Shown piece by piece: positions 17,618 to 26,447 of a DNA stretch of 42,571 nucleotides. The position numbers and the translations under genes were made by a program. Below the pieces are notes generated by a model, which did no database searches, had not been told where the DNA came from, and saw only the letters and a program-made list of their open reading frames with translations. The number at the start of each line of letters is the position of its first letter. The stretch's first letter is position 1. The DNA comes from JADHUC01 sp964617665 (GTDB lineage: Bacteria > Planctomycetota > Planctomycetia > Pirellulales > Pirellulaceae), in the NCBI GenBank assembly GCA_964617665.1, contig CAZUAH010000055.1, positions 1 to 42,571 on the forward strand, written 5' to 3'.

Positions 17618-19462
17618 CTAATTGCCGCTGTGCGCGGCATCGACTGCCGCGCTCCCGTAGATGGGCGAATAGCGATAGTACACTTCTAGCGTCATTGTAG
17701 CCATGGCGGTGCAGTAGAGGCGGCCGGCATTGTCGTGAGGACCTGTGAAGAACCAACTTCCGGTTTCTGATCCCTTGCGATTCTGGGTCTTTACCAGGTA
17801 GTCGCGCATCCAAGCATTCCAGTTCTGCCAAGCAGGTCCTTTGTAGTGATGCATTACTTGCGTAGCGTAGTAGTAGAAGTACATGCCCTTGCCGCGCTGA
17901 GCGCACTTCTCCAGTCGCGCAACGCCCACCGCAAGTCCTCTCTGATTATGATCCCAGCCAGTGTACATGCGACAGAGCAGACCGATCGGTGTGGTAGCGG
18001 TGATCGAACGGCGGATATCCACGTTGCGTTTCTTGTTGCCGCTCGTGTAGCCGTAAGTGGATCCGATGCGGTCGTCGGCAACGAAGTTCAGAAATCCTAT
18101 GGCCTTTTTGACAGTTCGTGGATCGACTTCCAGCCCCGCCAGGTAGGCGCTTTTCAAAGCCATCATTTGCCACCCGACGACCGAAGTGTCACCAGCCTCG
18201 CCGGGCGTGTACCGCCAACCTCCGCGAAAATGTTGAGCCTTCTCGATAAAGGTGATCCCCAACTGAGCGGCTCGTGCCAACTGGTCGAGCCCGACCGGCA
18301 GCGGCTCTCCGGTCGATTCAGTGACACTTGGGTCCCAGAGAGCGGCACCGTCGGCAAATGGATCCTCGATATCAACAACCGGCTTGCCATCGGCAGCCCC
18401 CGCCAATTGCTCTGGATCAAGTTCGGTCGTGTCGGTGATTCTTGGCAACGGATTAGGCCTGTGGTAATCGTATCGAGTCATCGCCAACGCTTCACACAGA
18501 GCGAAAGTGGCCAAGCCGTGACTGTACATACGCCCGGAAGAATCGATGAGACTTCCACTTGGTTGCTGGGCATCGATCAAGTAACGCAGACCTGCGGCGA
18601 CTTCTTCTTGGTATTGGCCCTCCAAGTGCGTATATCCAGCTCCCAAGTACGCCAACAGAACCATGGCCGTCGCACCGTTTAAGGCTGGGGCGTACTGCGA
18701 ACCAGGGTTGCTACAGCGACATGCCTCGCAATTGTGATCTCCCTCCCGATGGTTGAAACACCAGGATCCGTCTCCTCTTTGGTGTTTGGCCAGCCACTCC
18801 AGCGCAAGTTCCACGGCATTTTCACTTTCGGGACTGGCACCGTATGCCAGAGCTTGCTGTCGGCGCGCGGCACGCGATGCCAAGCCGCCGCCCGGATGCT
18901 GATGATCTGCGTATCCATCGCCCACTCCAGTACCCGCCGCAATCGCACCTTTGTCCAACCCCTCCTGAGCGACCGACGTAAGCAAGTCTTCCACGTCAAG
19001 CGTGACCAGTTCTTCCTTCTCCTCGAACACTTCGCTATCCCACGAAGCCTCTTCCGGTTCCGCGAAGTCCTCCGTCGGCAGCGGTTCGATCTCCATAGCC
19101 ATCTCGTCGAGGAGTTCGTCTTCGAGCAGATCCGAATTGTCAGCCTCTACAACCTCGATGCTTATGGTCTTGGCGCCGAACTCCGAAGCGGCCAGCATGC
19201 AAATGCCCATGCTGATAAGAAGCAATAGATGGATGACGGCGCTGGCCAATCCTCCGGGAAGAGCTGCGAATACCAGAAAACCCATATCCTGGTGTTTTCC
19301 CAACGGGTCTTTCTCATCGGGAAGATCAGACAACTGTCGAACAATCTCACGCCCTCGATACGCCCCTAAAGGGGGAGGGGCGGAGTTAGCGCGGGTCTCG
19401 ATAATGACCGGCGGCGCTTCGACGGAAGTGTCGTCAGCAATGGGAGGAGTGGTATCGCTCAC
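17618..19462 (-). CDS. Membrane-anchored prenyltransferase/squalene-cyclase-repeat protein
   Basis: About 614 residues from a GTG at 19462 (VSDTTPPIADDTS). The frame is open to another GTG at 19657 and the true start is uncertain; neither has a strong ribosome-binding site. A Pro-rich cytosolic front is followed by one transmembrane helix (ALPGGLASAVIHLLLLISMG), an acidic linker, and a toroid domain with repeated QW-like blocks: LEWLAKHQRGDGSWCFNH, YLIDAQQPSGSLID, FIEKAQHFRGGWRYTPGE and GKGMYFYYYATQVMHHYKG. These are squalene-hopene-cyclase/prenyltransferase repeats, but the catalytic DxDD of cyclases is not visible, so terpene cyclisation is not supported. A Cys/His patch (FNHREGDHNCEACRC) may bind metal. 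Such proteins are abundant in planctomycetes and of unknown role. Confidence 0.8.
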   Translation of the reverse strand: MSDTTPPIADDTSVEAPPVIIETRANSAPPPLGAYRGREIVRQLSDLPDEKDPLGKHQDMGFLVFAALPGGLASAVIHLLLLISMGICMLAASEFGAKTISIEVVEADNSDLLEDELLDEMAMEIEPLPTEDFAEPEEASWDSEVFEEKEELVTLDVEDLLTSVAQEGLDKGAIAAGTGVGDGYADHQHPGGGLASRAARRQQALAYGASPESENAVELALEWLAKHQRGDGSWCFNHREGDHNCEACRCSNPGSQYAPALNGATAMVLLAYLGAGYTHLEGQYQEEVAAGLRYLIDAQQPSGSLIDSSGRMYSHGLATFALCEALAMTRYDYHRPNPLPRITDTTELDPEQLAGAADGKPVVDIEDPFADGAALWDPSVTESTGEPLPVGLDQLARAAQLGITFIEKAQHFRGGWRYTPGEAGDTSVVGWQMMALKSAYLAGLEVDPRTVKKAIGFLNFVADDRIGSTYGYTSGNKKRNVDIRRSITATTPIGLLCRMYTGWDHNQRGLAVGVARLEKCAQRGKGMYFYYYATQVMHHYKGPAWQNWNAWMRDYLVKTQNRKGSETGSWFFTGPHDNAGRLYCTAMATMTLEVYYRYSPIYGSAAVDAAHSGN

Positions 19463-19657
19463 TTTGCTTCCCAGACGGAGGCATTCGAGACGCAGCCCCT
19501 CTGCGCCTCGCGTTCCTTCCCTATCATAAGACACGTTCGACGAATACGACAAGTGTTTCTGTAGTCGTCCAACCCTCAGCCAATCGTAACACAACTCATT
19601 CTCTGAAGGATGTGGTTTTCCGTCAGACGTCCCCAAGGCCGCAAAAGCGGACCTCAC

Positions 19658-20084
19658 AAGGCGGTTCTTGGCGGCACATCTTCACTTGCGAGAGTTTCGT
19701 TCGTTGACAATTGGGCGGTCGGCCATAGAGTAGTCGATACTGCGCCGGCACAAGCGTCGCGTCGCGATTCTAGTGCGTGTCGCACGGACGTGTAGCGTCT
19801 CCGGCGCCGTGAATCATAGGTCCAGACGGCGAAAAACCCGCTACTGTTGTCCCGAACGCGCTCTAATCACTGATCTCGGAATCATTCCATCGCACATCGA
19901 CGCGAAGTCGCATGGGCTCTAACGAGGCCACTTTACTGCAGATGCAAAGTCGTTGAGTTCTTCACAGAGTCAGCGACCAGCGGGAGCGGACCAGTGCCAA
20001 CCGAGCGGCAGCTCGATTTTGGCTGGCGGCCCTGACGCACTGTGTACCGGAACTCGATGCACCCAATATGGCAGAGCCAACTAT
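19658..20084. other. Gene-free divergent intergenic region
   Basis: No convincing gene. The stretch separates the divergent squalene-cyclase-repeat gene (minus) and the small L7/L12-like gene (plus), so it should hold both promoters, but no clear -35/-10 pair or hairpin could be assigned by eye. The frame of the small gene is open upstream to 19953, but that part has no resemblance to the protein's conserved region. Confidence 0.4.
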
Positions 20085-20309
20085 ATGGACGAAGATAAAG
20101 AAGGGCTTGTGGTAATGCTTCTCAAAGAGGGAAGCATGGGCCACGCAATCAGACTGTACCGCGAGGAAACAGGGGCTGACCACGAAAAGGCAAAACACGC
20201 AGTCGACGAATTGTCTCGGCGACACGGTGTTGCGCGCAGGAGCAATCGCTTGCTTCCGCTGGTCCTGGTCGGGCTTGCCGGTTTGCTGGGCCTCGCGATA
20301 GCGTTCTAG
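20085..20309 (+). CDS. Small L7/L12-C-terminal-like protein with C-terminal membrane anchor
   Basis: 74 residues (starts MDEDKEGLVVMLLKEG). The segment HAIRLYREETGADHEKAKHA, followed by VDEL, closely follows the helix-turn-helix region of the ribosomal L7/L12 C-terminal domain (pattern AIKxYRExTGxxLxEAKxxV), which also occurs alone in small bacterial proteins. After a basic linker (RRHGVARRSNR) a hydrophobic tail LLPLVLVGLAGLLGLAIAF would anchor it in the membrane with the domain inside. No ribosome-binding site stands out before the ATG at 20085. A longer frame from 19953 exists but adds unlike sequence. It converges on the ThuA gene 10 bp away and ends in TAG. Function unknown. Confidence 0.7.
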   Translation: MDEDKEGLVVMLLKEGSMGHAIRLYREETGADHEKAKHAVDELSRRHGVARRSNRLLPLVLVGLAGLLGLAIAF

Positions 20310-20319
20310 CCGCCGCGGT

Positions 20320-21204
20320 TCACGCTTTCAATTGGCTCCCTTTCGGGGCCGCCTTCTCGACGTTGGGCGTGACATCCGCGTCCACGTTGCCCAGAACCCA
20401 GGCCAAGCCTCCCAACACGATCTGCTGGAACGGTTCCCCTTCCCAAACGTCTTCGCGGTGCGCCATCGACGTGAAGAACACTCGGCCCTTACCTTGCATC
20501 CTGGCCCAAGTGGACGGGAACGCCGGGCGTTGATAGCAGTCGCCCTTCATCCCTTCGGTCTCCTGTACCAGGATCACGTGCAGGTCCTTGGCAAAGTTCT
20601 TCATGGCATACCATTCCTCGAGCATTTCGAACGAATCGCCCAAGTTCTGCATTCCCGGGAAACTCGGTGACGTAATGCGTATGATCGCCTCCTGTTGAGG
20701 CCCATGGGCGATGAACTCGCCGCCCAGCATGGCGACATACGGATCCACCTCCTTGGCGTTCTCGACGCGCGGCCCTGGTGTGCGCCAGCACGCACAGGCG
20801 GAATGAAACCCAATGAATCCCTTTCCGGCGGCCACTGCGTCCAAGAAGCGTTTCTTTCCTTCCTGCGAAATAGGCGGCTCATTTTGTTTGTTCGCGGCCG
20901 TTAGATCGCCATTGGTGTAAAAGGCAAACGCGTCGTACTGATCGATGTCGCCGTCGAACACCCGGCCGTCTTTTGTACACTCGACTTCGATTCCAACACG
21001 TTTACCCATCTCGATCAAGACCCTCTCCGAGTGGCTTAATTCGTCACCCTTGCGCACGACCACCGAATGGTAGAAGCCGACATTGCGAGTGAAGTAGAGC
21101 ACTTTTTGAGGTTTCTTGTCGGCGGCCGCCACCCAACGCAACGGAAAGGCGCACGTTCCCGCGACAGCAGCACCGGTGGTCAACAGCATTTCACGACGTT
21201 TCAT
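20320..21204 (-). CDS. Exported ThuA-domain protein
   Basis: 294 residues. The leader MKRREMLLTTGAAVAGTCAF has an RRE-type twin-arginine pattern, so Tat or Sec export is likely. The body matches the ThuA (trehalose-utilisation-like) fold: KVLYFTRNVGFYHSVV, YDAFAFYTNGDL, AAGKGFIGFHSACACW, GGEFIAHGPQQEA and GKGRVFFTSMAHREDVWE. ThuA proteins have a glutamine-amidotransferase-like fold and are tied to sugar metabolism, including oxidation of disaccharides, together with Gfo/Idh/MocA oxidoreductases. No such partner is adjacent, but one lies at 1675-3054. The ATG at 21204 is preferred over the open frame to 21327 because AGGA precedes it and the leader then starts properly. Confidence 0.88.
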   Translation of the reverse strand: MKRREMLLTTGAAVAGTCAFPLRWVAAADKKPQKVLYFTRNVGFYHSVVVRKGDELSHSERVLIEMGKRVGIEVECTKDGRVFDGDIDQYDAFAFYTNGDLTAANKQNEPPISQEGKKRFLDAVAAGKGFIGFHSACACWRTPGPRVENAKEVDPYVAMLGGEFIAHGPQQEAIIRITSPSFPGMQNLGDSFEMLEEWYAMKNFAKDLHVILVQETEGMKGDCYQRPAFPSTWARMQGKGRVFFTSMAHREDVWEGEPFQQIVLGGLAWVLGNVDADVTPNVEKAAPKGSQLKA

Positions 21205-21404
21205 GGTAGCAGTCCTGTAGCAAGGTGATTGTCGAAGGCAGGCAAACAAACAGGTGAGCTGCCATAAGTATACCAGCCCATTTCTGCGCTGCCACCAACC
21301 GAACATAGGGGACTCGGCACCGAACACTCAGTACAATCGAACGCGGCTGATTGAGGCCGCATCCGGGTTAACTTGGTGCCAGTAGTTGAAGAATCCAAAA
21401 GGAG

Positions 21405-21686
21405 ATGATGATGAACGGAACTGGATGCATATTCGCGAATCGCCGCATTATCAAGACTCGCGCAAGCACCGCCGTGATGGTCGCGTTGTTGATCGCTGCA
21501 TCAGCGTCCGCCCAACCGGTGCCGGACCGCGATACATTGCTGCTGCTTCAATTCGATCAGTCGGCCGACGCGGACTACGCTTTGGGGACGCCATCGGTTG
21601 ATCTGCGTGCGACGATGCCCCCTATCCCGAAAATCAACTATGACGAAGCACTACAACGCGATCTGAAATCTTACCCCAACCGCTAG
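21405..21686 (+). CDS. Short secreted protein, possibly a truncated LamG-like protein
   Basis: 93 residues. Three ATGs in a row (21405, 21408, 21411) follow AAAAGGAG, a strong ribosome-binding site. A signal peptide (RASTAVMVALLIAASASAQ) is followed by PDRDTLLLLQFDQSADADYA, which resembles the first strand of secreted LamG/ConA-like proteins (DTLLLLxFD). The product then stops after only about 55 mature residues, far short of a LamG domain. Its last 36 nt overlap the 3' end of the convergent porin gene. It may be a genuine small exported protein or the front of a gene that lost its end. The leader and ribosome-binding site argue that it is still translated. Confidence 0.6.
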   Translation: MMMNGTGCIFANRRIIKTRASTAVMVALLIAASASAQPVPDRDTLLLLQFDQSADADYALGTPSVDLRATMPPIPKINYDEALQRDLKSYPNR

Positions 21687-22937
21687 TGCATCAGGCAGAA
21701 CGCCGGAGGGCGAAAAGATGTACTGCAAATCCGGCTGGATGCTTGCCCACGGCGTGATCTGAGCCTTGTAGAACACGTCGATCGCAGTTTCTTCATTCCT
21801 TCCGGCTTGGACGAGTTGCACCCATGCGACACCCGCACCGATCACATCAGCGTCGCGTCTGGGCAGTAATCCCTTGTAGACAAACCCGGTGACGAAGTCG
21901 TTCTTGAATGCACTCGGAATGGGCACTGGGCCGTTGATAAACCGGGGAAAGGAAGACGCAAACACACCGAGCCCTTGCTGATCCTCGTCGTCCAAGGGGT
22001 TTTCGCGATAGACGAGTTGCTCGACTTGAAGATAGTAGCCATAGCCCGAAGGGATATCAACGCCCAAGTACTCCCCCGACGACTCGTATGTCAGGCCTAC
22101 ATCCACAGCTCCCGGCAGACGCGCGTCGAGCAACGTGTGTTTGAACTCCAGTTCGCCGACCGTGATGGTAATTGGGTTGCCGGAGAATCCCCAGTTCGAT
22201 CCCTTCGACAAAGCATCCCAGACACCAACCTTAAGGCGCAGCGAATCCGTGATGTCCGCCAGAAGCACCGCTGCCATACTCGGATTAGGATACGATGGAA
22301 GACCGGCCGACGGGGAAAGACCGAAAGCTGAATGGATGAAATCTCCGGCAAGATCCATTACCAGAAACTCGGTGTTCACATCCTGCTTGCCCAGTCGGAG
22401 CGTACATCTATCATCTAGGAGACCAAACTCCCACCAGTACTCGCTCACCTGCATGATATTGTCCGTCGAGTCGATGTTGCTCACGGTCTGCGCATCGCCA
22501 ACAAACCGCTCGGAGAGGCATTCTCCGTGAGAATTCTGGGCTAGCAGGAAGAACCTGCCGGGCAACGGCAGAGCCGTCTTCTCAAAGTCGACCGACAGAG
22601 GGAGCTCAAGCAAAGCGTTGTACCGCGTGGCGTCCTTGGTCGAAATACCGCCCTTTGCGTTTGTGTAGACCTCGCCGGTATAGACCGGCTCGACGGTAAT
22701 GCCGTGCTCTGGATGGAGAAGTGGGCCAAGGAAGCGTTGGCCTCGCAGATCTTCCGTGCTGCAGAATTCTATTCGGGCTGGCAGGAATGAATCCGGATCG
22801 TCCGGGAATTGGCTTTCAGATTCCAGCGGCAGGTTGTTTTGCGCATGCGTACGCACCGGTGGCGGCAACAATACGATCGCGATGGCGAGCACTAGACTGG
22901 TACATCGCCAAATCTGTGAGCAAGCTAGCGATGACAT
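21651..22937 (-). CDS. Carbohydrate-selective porin, OprB-like
   Basis: 428 residues with a signal peptide (LVLAIAIVLLPPPVRTHAQ). The body alternates as an outer-membrane barrel and has OprB-family features: LGLLDDRCTLRLGKQDVNTEFL-like strands, ADITDSLRLKVGVWDA, GYYLQVEQLVY, QGLGVFASSFPR, DFVTGFVYKGLLP, VIGAGVAWVQL, EETAIDVFYKAQITPWASIQ and PDLQYIFSP, ending in VGVRFQIAL. OprB porins admit sugars across the outer membrane in proteobacteria; related proteins occur in planctomycetes. Start ATG 22937 has no clear ribosome-binding site. Its 3' end overlaps the short secreted-protein gene by 36 nt. No sugar-uptake gene is adjacent. Confidence 0.82.
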   Translation of the reverse strand: MSSLACSQIWRCTSLVLAIAIVLLPPPVRTHAQNNLPLESESQFPDDPDSFLPARIEFCSTEDLRGQRFLGPLLHPEHGITVEPVYTGEVYTNAKGGISTKDATRYNALLELPLSVDFEKTALPLPGRFFLLAQNSHGECLSERFVGDAQTVSNIDSTDNIMQVSEYWWEFGLLDDRCTLRLGKQDVNTEFLVMDLAGDFIHSAFGLSPSAGLPSYPNPSMAAVLLADITDSLRLKVGVWDALSKGSNWGFSGNPITITVGELEFKHTLLDARLPGAVDVGLTYESSGEYLGVDIPSGYGYYLQVEQLVYRENPLDDEDQQGLGVFASSFPRFINGPVPIPSAFKNDFVTGFVYKGLLPRRDADVIGAGVAWVQLVQAGRNEETAIDVFYKAQITPWASIQPDLQYIFSPSGVLPDALAVGVRFQIAL

Positions 22938-23826
22938 CGGAATCCACTGGCAGGGTTGAGTAAGACGCGCAACGACACCTAATCAGAGTCGGAAATGAAA
23001 TCTCCAAGGATGAGCCCAATCCCGTCATTCTGCCCGTGTCTTCAAGACTCTAGGATCGGCGTGCGTCCGCGATGCCAACTCGTCGGATCTATTGCGATCT
23101 TGCACCCGTGACGAATGACCGAGAAGTACCAGATGGAATCCTGAAGCCCACGAGGTCTAGACAGCCTTGCACGATTCTGAACCGTGCTCGGCGGCGGTCT
23201 CCACACCTCGTCGAAACGTCTGATCGTAGATCTCCCGAGTTCGTCTTGGACGAGCAGGGTGGGCACTGCCCACCGTTCAATGCCGTGCCGATTTGCTTGC
23301 GGTGGGCAGTGCTCACCCTACCACTATGCCCACCATACGAGCTTTGGGGCGTCTCGTTAAGGCCTCGTGAATCTCCTCGCTTTCCGTTTTTGAGTAGCGC
23401 GATGCGCATTTGTTGTATAGCCTTATTTTGGACGGTAAGATGACTAGTGCTTGTCGTAGAAGACGGTTGAGCGCAAAGCGGTCCTCGGAGCCGTGTCGCC
23501 GACGTTTCAAAGCCACAGAATGATCGCTTCAATTTCAGGCAAAACGGAACCGCTGGTGAAGCCATCGTGTTTCAGAAGCAATGACGACCGTCGTATTGCA
23601 TTCGACGATCGGATCACCACTATGACGAAGCCTACTGGCAGCGGGGCCGTAACAGGAATTGGAGTCGCAGCATGTTCCACCGCAAGAGCCGACGGTGATG
23701 TCCGACTTTCTTCAATTGGAAAGCATCGACATTTTGCTCTGCGTCGGTTGGACAACGTGTATGAGTCGGGAGACTATTCCGTGCATAGATACCGAAGATC
23801 AGATTCCACGGACGAAGGAGAGACGC
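22938..23826. other. Long gene-free region upstream of glycogen phosphorylase
   Basis: About 890 bp without a convincing gene. Several open frames exist on both strands, but none shows a recognisable domain, a proper ribosome-binding site or a signal peptide, and one (minus, 23089-23565) runs through the inverted repeat at 23256-23319. The stretch separates the divergent porin (minus) and glycogen phosphorylase (plus) genes and should hold their promoters; none could be assigned with confidence. Confidence 0.5.
23256..23319. repeat. Intergenic inverted repeat (REP-like hairpin)
   Basis: Two 20-nt arms (23256-23275 and 23300-23319) are inverted copies matching at 19 of 20 positions, with a 24-nt loop. 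Each arm is itself nearly palindromic (GTGGGCACTGCCCAC in the first). It sits alone in the long spacer between the porin and glycogen phosphorylase genes. Such GTGGGCA-TGCCCAC hairpins are a common planctomycete intergenic element. Confidence 0.7.
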
Positions 23827-26292
23827 ATGAACACCAAGTTAGCTACCCGCAAATGCCTTGGCCGAACGGTCGAAGCCTTTCGCGAATTGGTCATTGACAA
23901 CCTATTCCACACCCATGGACAGGCCATTCAAACGGCAAGTAAGCATGATGCCTACATGGCGATGAGCTACGCGGTTCGCGATTACCTGATCGAGCGCTGG
24001 CGCAGGACCAACGAAGCGTACTACGAAGCAAATCCGAAAGTTGTCTACTACCTGTCGGCCGAGTATCTGCTCGGCAGACAGTTGCCGCAAAACCTACTCT
24101 ATTCCGGAGCGATGGAAGTGGCGAAGACGGCTGCTGCTGAGGCTGGTCTCGACCTGGACGAGATCCTTCAGTTGGATGTCGAACCGGGCCTGGGTAACGG
24201 CGGACTGGGCCGGCTGGCGGCGTGTTTCATCGACTCGCTGGCGACGCTGGGCGTCCCTGCGGTCGGCTATGGAATTCGATATGAGTTTGGCATCTTCAAA
24301 CAGACGTTCGAAGACGGCTGGCAGAAGGAAAAGCCAGACGGATGGGCCATGTACGGAAATCCCTGGGAATTCCCGCAGTCGGATGACATGGTCGAAGTCG
24401 GCCTGTGGGGAACGACGGAGCACTACACGGCCGAGGACGGCAGCCAGCGGGTGCGGTGGATCCCGGGACACAAGGTGCTCGGAGAGCCGTGCACGACACT
24501 TGTACCAGGATACGGGACCGAGACGGTGAACATTCTGCGACTGTGGCGTGCCCGCGCCACAGAGGAATTCGACTTCGAATTGTTTGACGTCGGCGATTAC
24601 ACCCGCGCTGTCGAACAGAAGGTGTTTTCTGAGAACATCAGCAAAGTTCTGTACCCGAATGACACCACAAGCCAAGGGAAGCAGTTACGACTGCAACAGC
24701 AGTACTTCTTCGTGGCGTGTTCGTTGAGCGACATCATCCGACGATTTCATCTCAAGAACGACGACTGGGATGCATTCCCCGATAAGGTTGCGATTCAACT
24801 GAATGACACGCATCCCAACGTGGCGGTCCCGGAACTGATGCGGATCCTCGTCGATGACTATTTGCTTGACTGGGATCGCGCTTGGAAGATCACGCAGGGC
24901 ACTTTCGCCTATACGTGCCACACATTGCTGCCGGAGGCTCTTGAAACCTGGCCGGTCGAGTTGTTTGGGAGCCTGCTGCCCCGACATCTGGAAATCGTTT
25001 ACGAGATTAACCGCCGCTTCTTGGAACAGGTGCGAGAACGTTTCCCGAATGACGAGGCTCGCGTCGCCCGCATGTCGATTATTCAGGAGGGCGGCCAGCG
25101 TGCGGTGCGAATGGCAAATCTCGGCGTCGTCGGATCCTTCGCGGTCAACGGAGTAGCCGAATTGCAGTCACGTCTGTTGCGTGAGCGTACGCTCCGCGAC
25201 TTTGCCGAAATGTGGCCGGACAAGTTCCAGAACAAGACCAACGGCGTCACACAACGTCGCTTTATGCGTTTGGGCAATCCTCGGCTATCCGAATTGATTA
25301 CGTCAACCATCGGAGACGGTTGGCTCACCGACCTGGATCAGCTCAGCAAACTCGAAGACCATGTGGACGATCCAGCGTTTTGCGAAAACTGGCGAGATAT
25401 CAAACAGCAAAACAAACAAGATCTTGCACGACTGATCCTTGAGAGGACGGGCGTTGAACTGGATACCGACTCCATCTTCGACGTGCAGGTCAAGCGGTTA
25501 CACGAATACAAACGACAGTTGCTCAAAGCGTTGCACATCATCTGGCTTTACCAGCGAGTGAAAGCGAACCCGGCCGAGGCAATCGTCCCGCGTACGTTCT
25601 TGTTTGGTGCCAAGGCAGCGCCCGGTTACTTCATGGCAAAGCGGATCATCAAGTTGATTCACAACGTGGCCGCGGTCGTCAACAACGACCCGGATGCCGG
25701 GAAGTCGATCAAAGTTGTCTTTCCGGAAAACTACAATGTTTCCATGGCCGAGAAGATCTATCCAGGTTCTGATATCTCCGAGCAGATCTCGATGGCCGGC
25801 AAAGAGGCCTCCGGTACCGGAAACATGAAATTCGCGCTGAACGGTGCTTTGACCGTCGGTACATTGGACGGGGCCAACGTCGAGATTCGCGAACGGGTGG
25901 GCGCGGAAAGCTTCTTCCTGTTCGGTCTCACCACCGAGGAAGTGTTCGCGCTGAAAGAAAGCGGCTACAACCCGCGAGAATACTACGACGGAAATGCTGA
26001 CTTGAAGAATGTGATCGACAGTATTGGGTCAGGGGAATTCTCGGGAGGTGACACAGAAGTGTTTCGGCCCATCGTCGATTCGCTCGTGAATCACGACGAG
26101 TACCTATTGCTCGCTGACTTCCAGTCGTACATTGATTGTTGCGAACAGGCATCTGAAGCATACAAGGATCAAGACCGCTGGACCAGGATGTCTATCTTGA
26201 ACGCGGCACGCTGTGGCTTCTTCTCGTCAGATCGCTCGATGCGTCAGTACTGCGAGGAGATCTGGGGCGTGAAGCCCGTCAGCGTGTCATAG
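23827..26292 (+). CDS. glgP: Glycogen/starch/alpha-glucan phosphorylase
   Basis: 821 residues, the usual length. The enzyme removes glucose from alpha-1,4-glucan ends by phosphate, giving glucose-1-phosphate in the cytosol, with pyridoxal phosphate as cofactor. The sequence shows the family from end to end: YYLSAEYLLGRQLPQNLL, EPGLGNGGLGRLAACFIDS, GYGIRYEFGIFKQ, QLNDTHPNVAVPELMR, VKRLHEYKRQLLKALHII and the PLP-binding EASGTGNMKFALNG, with the lysine at residue 668. The ATG at 23827 follows AAGGAG at a good distance; the frame is open to 23659 but the extension is not like the family. It ends in TAG just before an inverted repeat. No other glycogen gene lies in the window. Confidence 0.97.
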   Translation: MNTKLATRKCLGRTVEAFRELVIDNLFHTHGQAIQTASKHDAYMAMSYAVRDYLIERWRRTNEAYYEANPKVVYYLSAEYLLGRQLPQNLLYSGAMEVAKTAAAEAGLDLDEILQLDVEPGLGNGGLGRLAACFIDSLATLGVPAVGYGIRYEFGIFKQTFEDGWQKEKPDGWAMYGNPWEFPQSDDMVEVGLWGTTEHYTAEDGSQRVRWIPGHKVLGEPCTTLVPGYGTETVNILRLWRARATEEFDFELFDVGDYTRAVEQKVFSENISKVLYPNDTTSQGKQLRLQQQYFFVACSLSDIIRRFHLKNDDWDAFPDKVAIQLNDTHPNVAVPELMRILVDDYLLDWDRAWKITQGTFAYTCHTLLPEALETWPVELFGSLLPRHLEIVYEINRRFLEQVRERFPNDEARVARMSIIQEGGQRAVRMANLGVVGSFAVNGVAELQSRLLRERTLRDFAEMWPDKFQNKTNGVTQRRFMRLGNPRLSELITSTIGDGWLTDLDQLSKLEDHVDDPAFCENWRDIKQQNKQDLARLILERTGVELDTDSIFDVQVKRLHEYKRQLLKALHIIWLYQRVKANPAEAIVPRTFLFGAKAAPGYFMAKRIIKLIHNVAAVVNNDPDAGKSIKVVFPENYNVSMAEKIYPGSDISEQISMAGKEASGTGNMKFALNGALTVGTLDGANVEIRERVGAESFFLFGLTTEEVFALKESGYNPREYYDGNADLKNVIDSIGSGEFSGGDTEVFRPIVDSLVNHDEYLLLADFQSYIDCCEQASEAYKDQDRWTRMSILNAARCGFFSSDRSMRQYCEEIWGVKPVSVS

Positions 26293-26304
26293 CCGTCGAA
26301 TCTG

Positions 26305-26387
26305 GTAGGTCAGGCTGTGCCTGACGGGGAGCGGCGTACGCCAGATTCAAATGGAAAACACAATGCGTCAGGCACAGCCTGACCTAC
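26305..26387. repeat. Perfect 22-bp inverted repeat after glycogen phosphorylase
   Basis: Arms 26305-26326 and 26366-26387 are perfect inverted copies of 22 nt. Each arm is internally near-palindromic (CAGGCTGTGCCTG), so it can also fold alone. A GGCGTACGCC palindrome lies in the 39-nt loop. It begins 12 bp after the glycogen phosphorylase stop and could end or protect that transcript. VGQAVPDA-like translations of this element are frequent in planctomycete genomes, so it is very probably a dispersed family. Confidence 0.8.
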
Positions 26388-26447
26388 GATGCTTAGGTTC
26401 CATTTCGCAGAGGGCTCACAAGTGAATGACAAGCAGGAATACCCGAA

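Noticed and set aside
23089..23565. A 158-codon minus-strand frame upstream of glgP
   Set aside because: It is read through an inverted repeat, has no domain or leader and no good start.
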